DNA of 64,000 bases from Tardiphaga sp. (lineage in GTDB: Bacteria; Pseudomonadota; Alphaproteobacteria; Rhizobiales; Xanthobacteraceae): NCBI RefSeq assembly GCF_028290785.1, contig NZ_JAQGJD010000318.1, forward strand, positions 1 to 64,000, in the 5' to 3' direction. The notes beneath the pieces were generated by a model, which was not told the origin of the DNA, did no database searches, and saw nothing but the letters and a program-made list of their open reading frames with translations. Each line of letters begins with the position of its first letter. The stretch's first letter is position 1. This document shows, piece after piece, positions 61,724 through 64,000 of this stretch. The translations under genes were made by a program, and so were the position numbers.

Positions 61724-62420
61724 GGTCAGGGATCTGCATAGCGGCTACGGCGAGGCGGTGGTGGTGCGCGGCGTCTCGCTGGACGTCAAGGCCGGCGAGA
61801 TCGTCGCACTGCTCGGCCGCAATGGCATGGGTAAGACCACCTTCATCCGCTCGATCATGGGGCTGACGCCGCCGCAGATCCGTTCCGGCACTATCAGCTG
61901 GCGTGGCGAGAATCTGGTCGGCCTGCGCCCGCACGACATCGCCGCGCGAAAAATCGCCATCGTGCCGCAGGGCAGGCGGCTGTTTCCGTCGCTGACGGTG
62001 ACGGAACATCTGACCATGCTGAAGAGCGCGCGCGCGAAAGACGGCTGGACCGTCGACCGCGTGTTCGGAATCTTTCCCCGCCTCAAGGAGCGCCGCTATC
62101 ATCGCGGCGGGCAATTGTCCGGCGGCGAACGCGGCATGCTCGCGGTCGGCCGTGCGCTGATGATCGATCCGGAGCTGATCCTGATGGATGAGCCGTCGGA
62201 GGGGCTAGCGCCAGTGATGGTGCAGCATCTTGAGAGCATCATTCTCGACCTCAAGCGCGAGGGTCTGTCGATCCTGCTCGTCGAGCAGAATCTTTACAGC
62301 GCGCTGGCAGTAGCCGATCGCGTCTACATTCTCGAAACCGGTCAGGTCGTGCATCAGGGCGATGCGAAGGAGCTGAGCCAACAGACCGATCTGCTGTTCC
62401 AGCGGCTCGGCGTGCAGTGA
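61716..62420 (+). CDS. livF: Branched-chain amino-acid-type ABC transporter ATP-binding protein (LivF-like)
   Basis: 234 residues from the ATG at 61716, the family-like start (MLEVRDLHSGYGEAVVVRGVSL). Walker A GRNGMGKTT, the VPQGRRLFPSLTV Q-loop stretch, signature LSGGERGMLAVGRAL, Walker B LILMDEPSEGLAPVMV and switch VEQNLYSAL are present. The Q-loop and D-loop patterns separate it from LivG. Overlaps livG by 8 bases; the next gene begins 7 bases after the stop. Confidence 0.95.
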   Translation: MLEVRDLHSGYGEAVVVRGVSLDVKAGEIVALLGRNGMGKTTFIRSIMGLTPPQIRSGTISWRGENLVGLRPHDIAARKIAIVPQGRRLFPSLTVTEHLTMLKSARAKDGWTVDRVFGIFPRLKERRYHRGGQLSGGERGMLAVGRALMIDPELILMDEPSEGLAPVMVQHLESIILDLKREGLSILLVEQNLYSALAVADRVYILETGQVVHQGDAKELSQQTDLLFQRLGVQ

Positions 62421-62427
62421 GGACATC

Positions 62428-62613
62428 ATGAGCGAAGACCTGCTGCGGCAAGTCGCCGCCGATCTTAATTTCGCTTCCGACGCCGCCAGCCGCGTACCAC
62501 GCATGGCGGCGCTGATGGCAGACAACAACCGCCGCATCGCCGACGTGCCGTTGCCGTTCGATTCGACGCCCTATGCCATGCCGCTGTGGCTCGCTGCCGC
62601 GGACAAGCGGTGA
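62428..62613 (+). CDS. Small AtzG-like (GatC-like) amidase-partner protein
   Basis: 61 residues, GAGGA before the ATG, one-base overlap with the amidase ATG. Predicted helices are followed by the pattern MAALMADNNRRIADVPLPFDSTPYAMPLW, which resembles AtzG/DUF4089 proteins that act as small helical subunits of amidases (AtzE). The tight coupling with the amidase supports this, but the match is by eye and short. Confidence 0.6.
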   Translation: MSEDLLRQVAADLNFASDAASRVPRMAALMADNNRRIADVPLPFDSTPYAMPLWLAAADKR

Positions 62614-64000
62614 TGACGAACGCTGTCGCCGAACTGGATCTCTGCGCGCTTGCCGCTGCCATCGCCGCGGGCGACGTCACTTCGGTCGCCGCGACCACGG
62701 TGGCGCTGGAGCGGCTGGACACAGTCGGGAGCAAGCTCAATGCCGTGGTCCGGCTCGACGTCGAACGCGCGCTCCGAGCCGCCGAGGCGGCCGACAGACA
62801 GCGCGCGTCGGGCGCCGCATTGCCGCCGCTGCACGGCGTGCCGCTGGCGCACAAGGATCTGTTTTATCGCGCTGGCGACCTTTCTGCCGGCGGCTCGAAG
62901 ATCCGCGCCGGCTTTCGGCCCGATGTCACCGCGACCGTGGTGCAGCGGCTCGACGCATCCGGCGCGCTCGACCTCGGCCGGCTGCAACTCGCCGAATTCG
63001 CCATGAGCCCCACCGGCTACAACGAACATAACGGACACGCGCTCAATCCGTGGAATCCGGCTTACGTGCCCGGCGGTTCGTCGTCCGGCTCGGCGGTCGC
63101 GGTGGCGGCCCGGCTTGTCGCCGGCTCGCTCGGCACCGACACCGGCGGTTCGCTGCGTCATCCCGGCGCCATGTGCGGCCTCGTCGGGTTGAAGCCGACC
63201 TGGGGCCTGGTGCCCACCGACGGCGTCATGCCGCTCTCCGCTTCGCTTGATTGCGTGGGACCGTTGACGCGCACCGCGCGAGATTCCGCGCGGCTTTTGT
63301 CGATGATCGCTGGGCACGATTATGAAACGCCGCTGAAAGGCGACATCCGCGGCATGGCGATCGCGGTGCCCGGTGGCTACTACCGCGAACTGCTCGATCC
63401 AGGTATCGCCGTGCGGCTGGAGCAGGCGGTTGTTGTACTGCGCAAGCTCGGCGTTACCACCATCGAGACCGCGCCGCCGGACATGGCCCTGATCAATGCG
63501 CTGATGCAGGTGCTGATGAGCGCCGAGGCCGCTACCATTCATCGCCGATGGCTTATCGAGCGTCCGCAGGATTATGCCGACCAGGTTCGCGCGCGGCTGG
63601 AGCCCGGGCTGCTTTACCCCGCCACGCGCTACGTCGAGGCGCTGTCGCTGCGCGCAGCGCTGACGCAGGGCTGGATCGCCGCCTGCATCGGATCAGCCGA
63701 CTTGGCCCTGTTGCCAGCGATCTCGCTTCATGTGCCGACCGTCGCAGCCACCACCGAAGGCGATCCCGCCGACGTCGCCGCTTTCATCGGCAAACTTACC
63801 CATTGCACTCGCGGCATCAACTATCTCGGCCTTCCCGCCGCTTCAGTACCCTGCGGCTTCGACGCCGCATCGATGCCGGTCGCGTTCCAGCTAGTCGGCC
63901 GTCCCTTCGCCGAGGCCGCCATTCTCCGCGTCGCCGACGCCTATCAGTCCGCCACCGAATGGCACCTGCACGCGCCCGTTGCGGCCGAACTGAATCAAAC
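62613..64000 (+). CDS. Amidase signature family hydrolase (3' end beyond window)
   Basis: At least 462 codons, open to the end of the window. The amidase-signature triad is intact: Lys81 in HGVPLAHKDLF, Ser156 in VPGGSSSGSAVAV and Ser180 in GTDTGGSLRHPG, with the 75 and 24 residue spacings of the family. Relatives include GatA, AtzE and aryl or malonamidases. With the AtzG-like partner it may hydrolyse a terminal amide (for example a product of cyclic ureide opening). Position after the ABC genes in the same operon suggests that the imported compound is its substrate source. Confidence 0.93.
   Translation, partial: MTNAVAELDLCALAAAIAAGDVTSVAATTVALERLDTVGSKLNAVVRLDVERALRAAEAADRQRASGAALPPLHGVPLAHKDLFYRAGDLSAGGSKIRAGFRPDVTATVVQRLDASGALDLGRLQLAEFAMSPTGYNEHNGHALNPWNPAYVPGGSSSGSAVAVAARLVAGSLGTDTGGSLRHPGAMCGLVGLKPTWGLVPTDGVMPLSASLDCVGPLTRTARDSARLLSMIAGHDYETPLKGDIRGMAIAVPGGYYRELLDPGIAVRLEQAVVVLRKLGVTTIETAPPDMALINALMQVLMSAEAATIHRRWLIERPQDYADQVRARLEPGLLYPATRYVEALSLRAALTQGWIAACIGSADLALLPAISLHVPTVAATTEGDPADVAAFIGKLTHCTRGINYLGLPAASVPCGFDAASMPVAFQLVGRPFAEAAILRVADAYQSATEWHLHAPVAAELNQ

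Noticed and set aside
1..64000. CRISPR arrays, rRNA, tRNA, intact insertion sequences
   Set aside because: No spaced direct repeats, no RNA gene signatures and no complete transposase gene were seen on either strand.

Overview
The window looks like chromosome of a high-GC alphaproteobacterium of the Bradyrhizobium/Rhodopseudomonas/Afipia kind (order Hyphomicrobiales). The basis is the GC-rich coding, the ATGA/TGATG operon overlaps, a DUF3551-type small exported protein, a Bug-type solute receptor, several uptake ABC systems, and a type VI secretion system (T6SS) of the TssJ-less, Fha/PpkA/PppA/TagF-containing type known from Agrobacterium and relatives. No rRNA, tRNA, CRISPR array or intact insertion sequence was seen.

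Layout. (1) 1-5.2 kb is ordinary accessory metabolism: the 3' part of a solute-binding protein gene, an IclR regulator, a LysR regulator divergent from a Bug receptor, and a methyltransferase. (2) 5.2-6.3 kb is gene-poor and holds a 27-bp palindrome. (3) 6.3-9.3 kb encodes four exported, mostly Cys-containing proteins of unknown function. (4) 9.7-44.4 kb is a large T6SS locus: hcp1-tssE-tssF-tssG-tssH, an interior block of exported proteins (NlpC/P60-like, two caspase-fold proteins, DUF4384-like, tandem DUF4399, formylglycine-enzyme-like) with tssA inverted inside it, then vgrG, a gene of unknown role, fha, tssK-tssL-tssM-tagF-pppA-ppkA-tssB-tssC-hcp2, and a DUF3551 protein. (5) 44.6-50.9 kb is a minus-strand operon: ureidoglycolate lyase, PuuE-type allantoinase, a polar amino-acid-type ABC transporter, an NAD-epimerase and an SDR, with a palindromic GntR-type site just upstream. 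(6) 51.1-53.2 kb holds two GntR/FCD regulators flanking a dead tyrosine-recombinase fragment. (7) 53.4-64 kb is one compact plus-strand operon: alpha/beta hydrolase, isochorismatase-family hydrolase, two PuuE-like deacetylases, FAH-family protein, a complete branched-chain-type ABC transporter, an AtzG-like small protein and an amidase cut by the window end.

How the parts work together. The T6SS has every core component except a recognisable TssJ. Its kinase (PpkA), phosphatase (PppA), FHA protein and TagF suggest post-translational control by threonine phosphorylation, with the exported FGE-like protein standing where TagR would act. The most unusual part is the interior block of Sec-exported caspase-fold, NlpC/P60, DUF4384 and DUF4399 proteins. 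It looks like a periplasmic module co-inherited with this T6SS and is the best candidate here for an undescribed system. Regions 5-7 look like two GntR-controlled modules for uptake and hydrolysis of small cyclic amides or ureides as nitrogen sources. The substrate cannot be read from the sequence.
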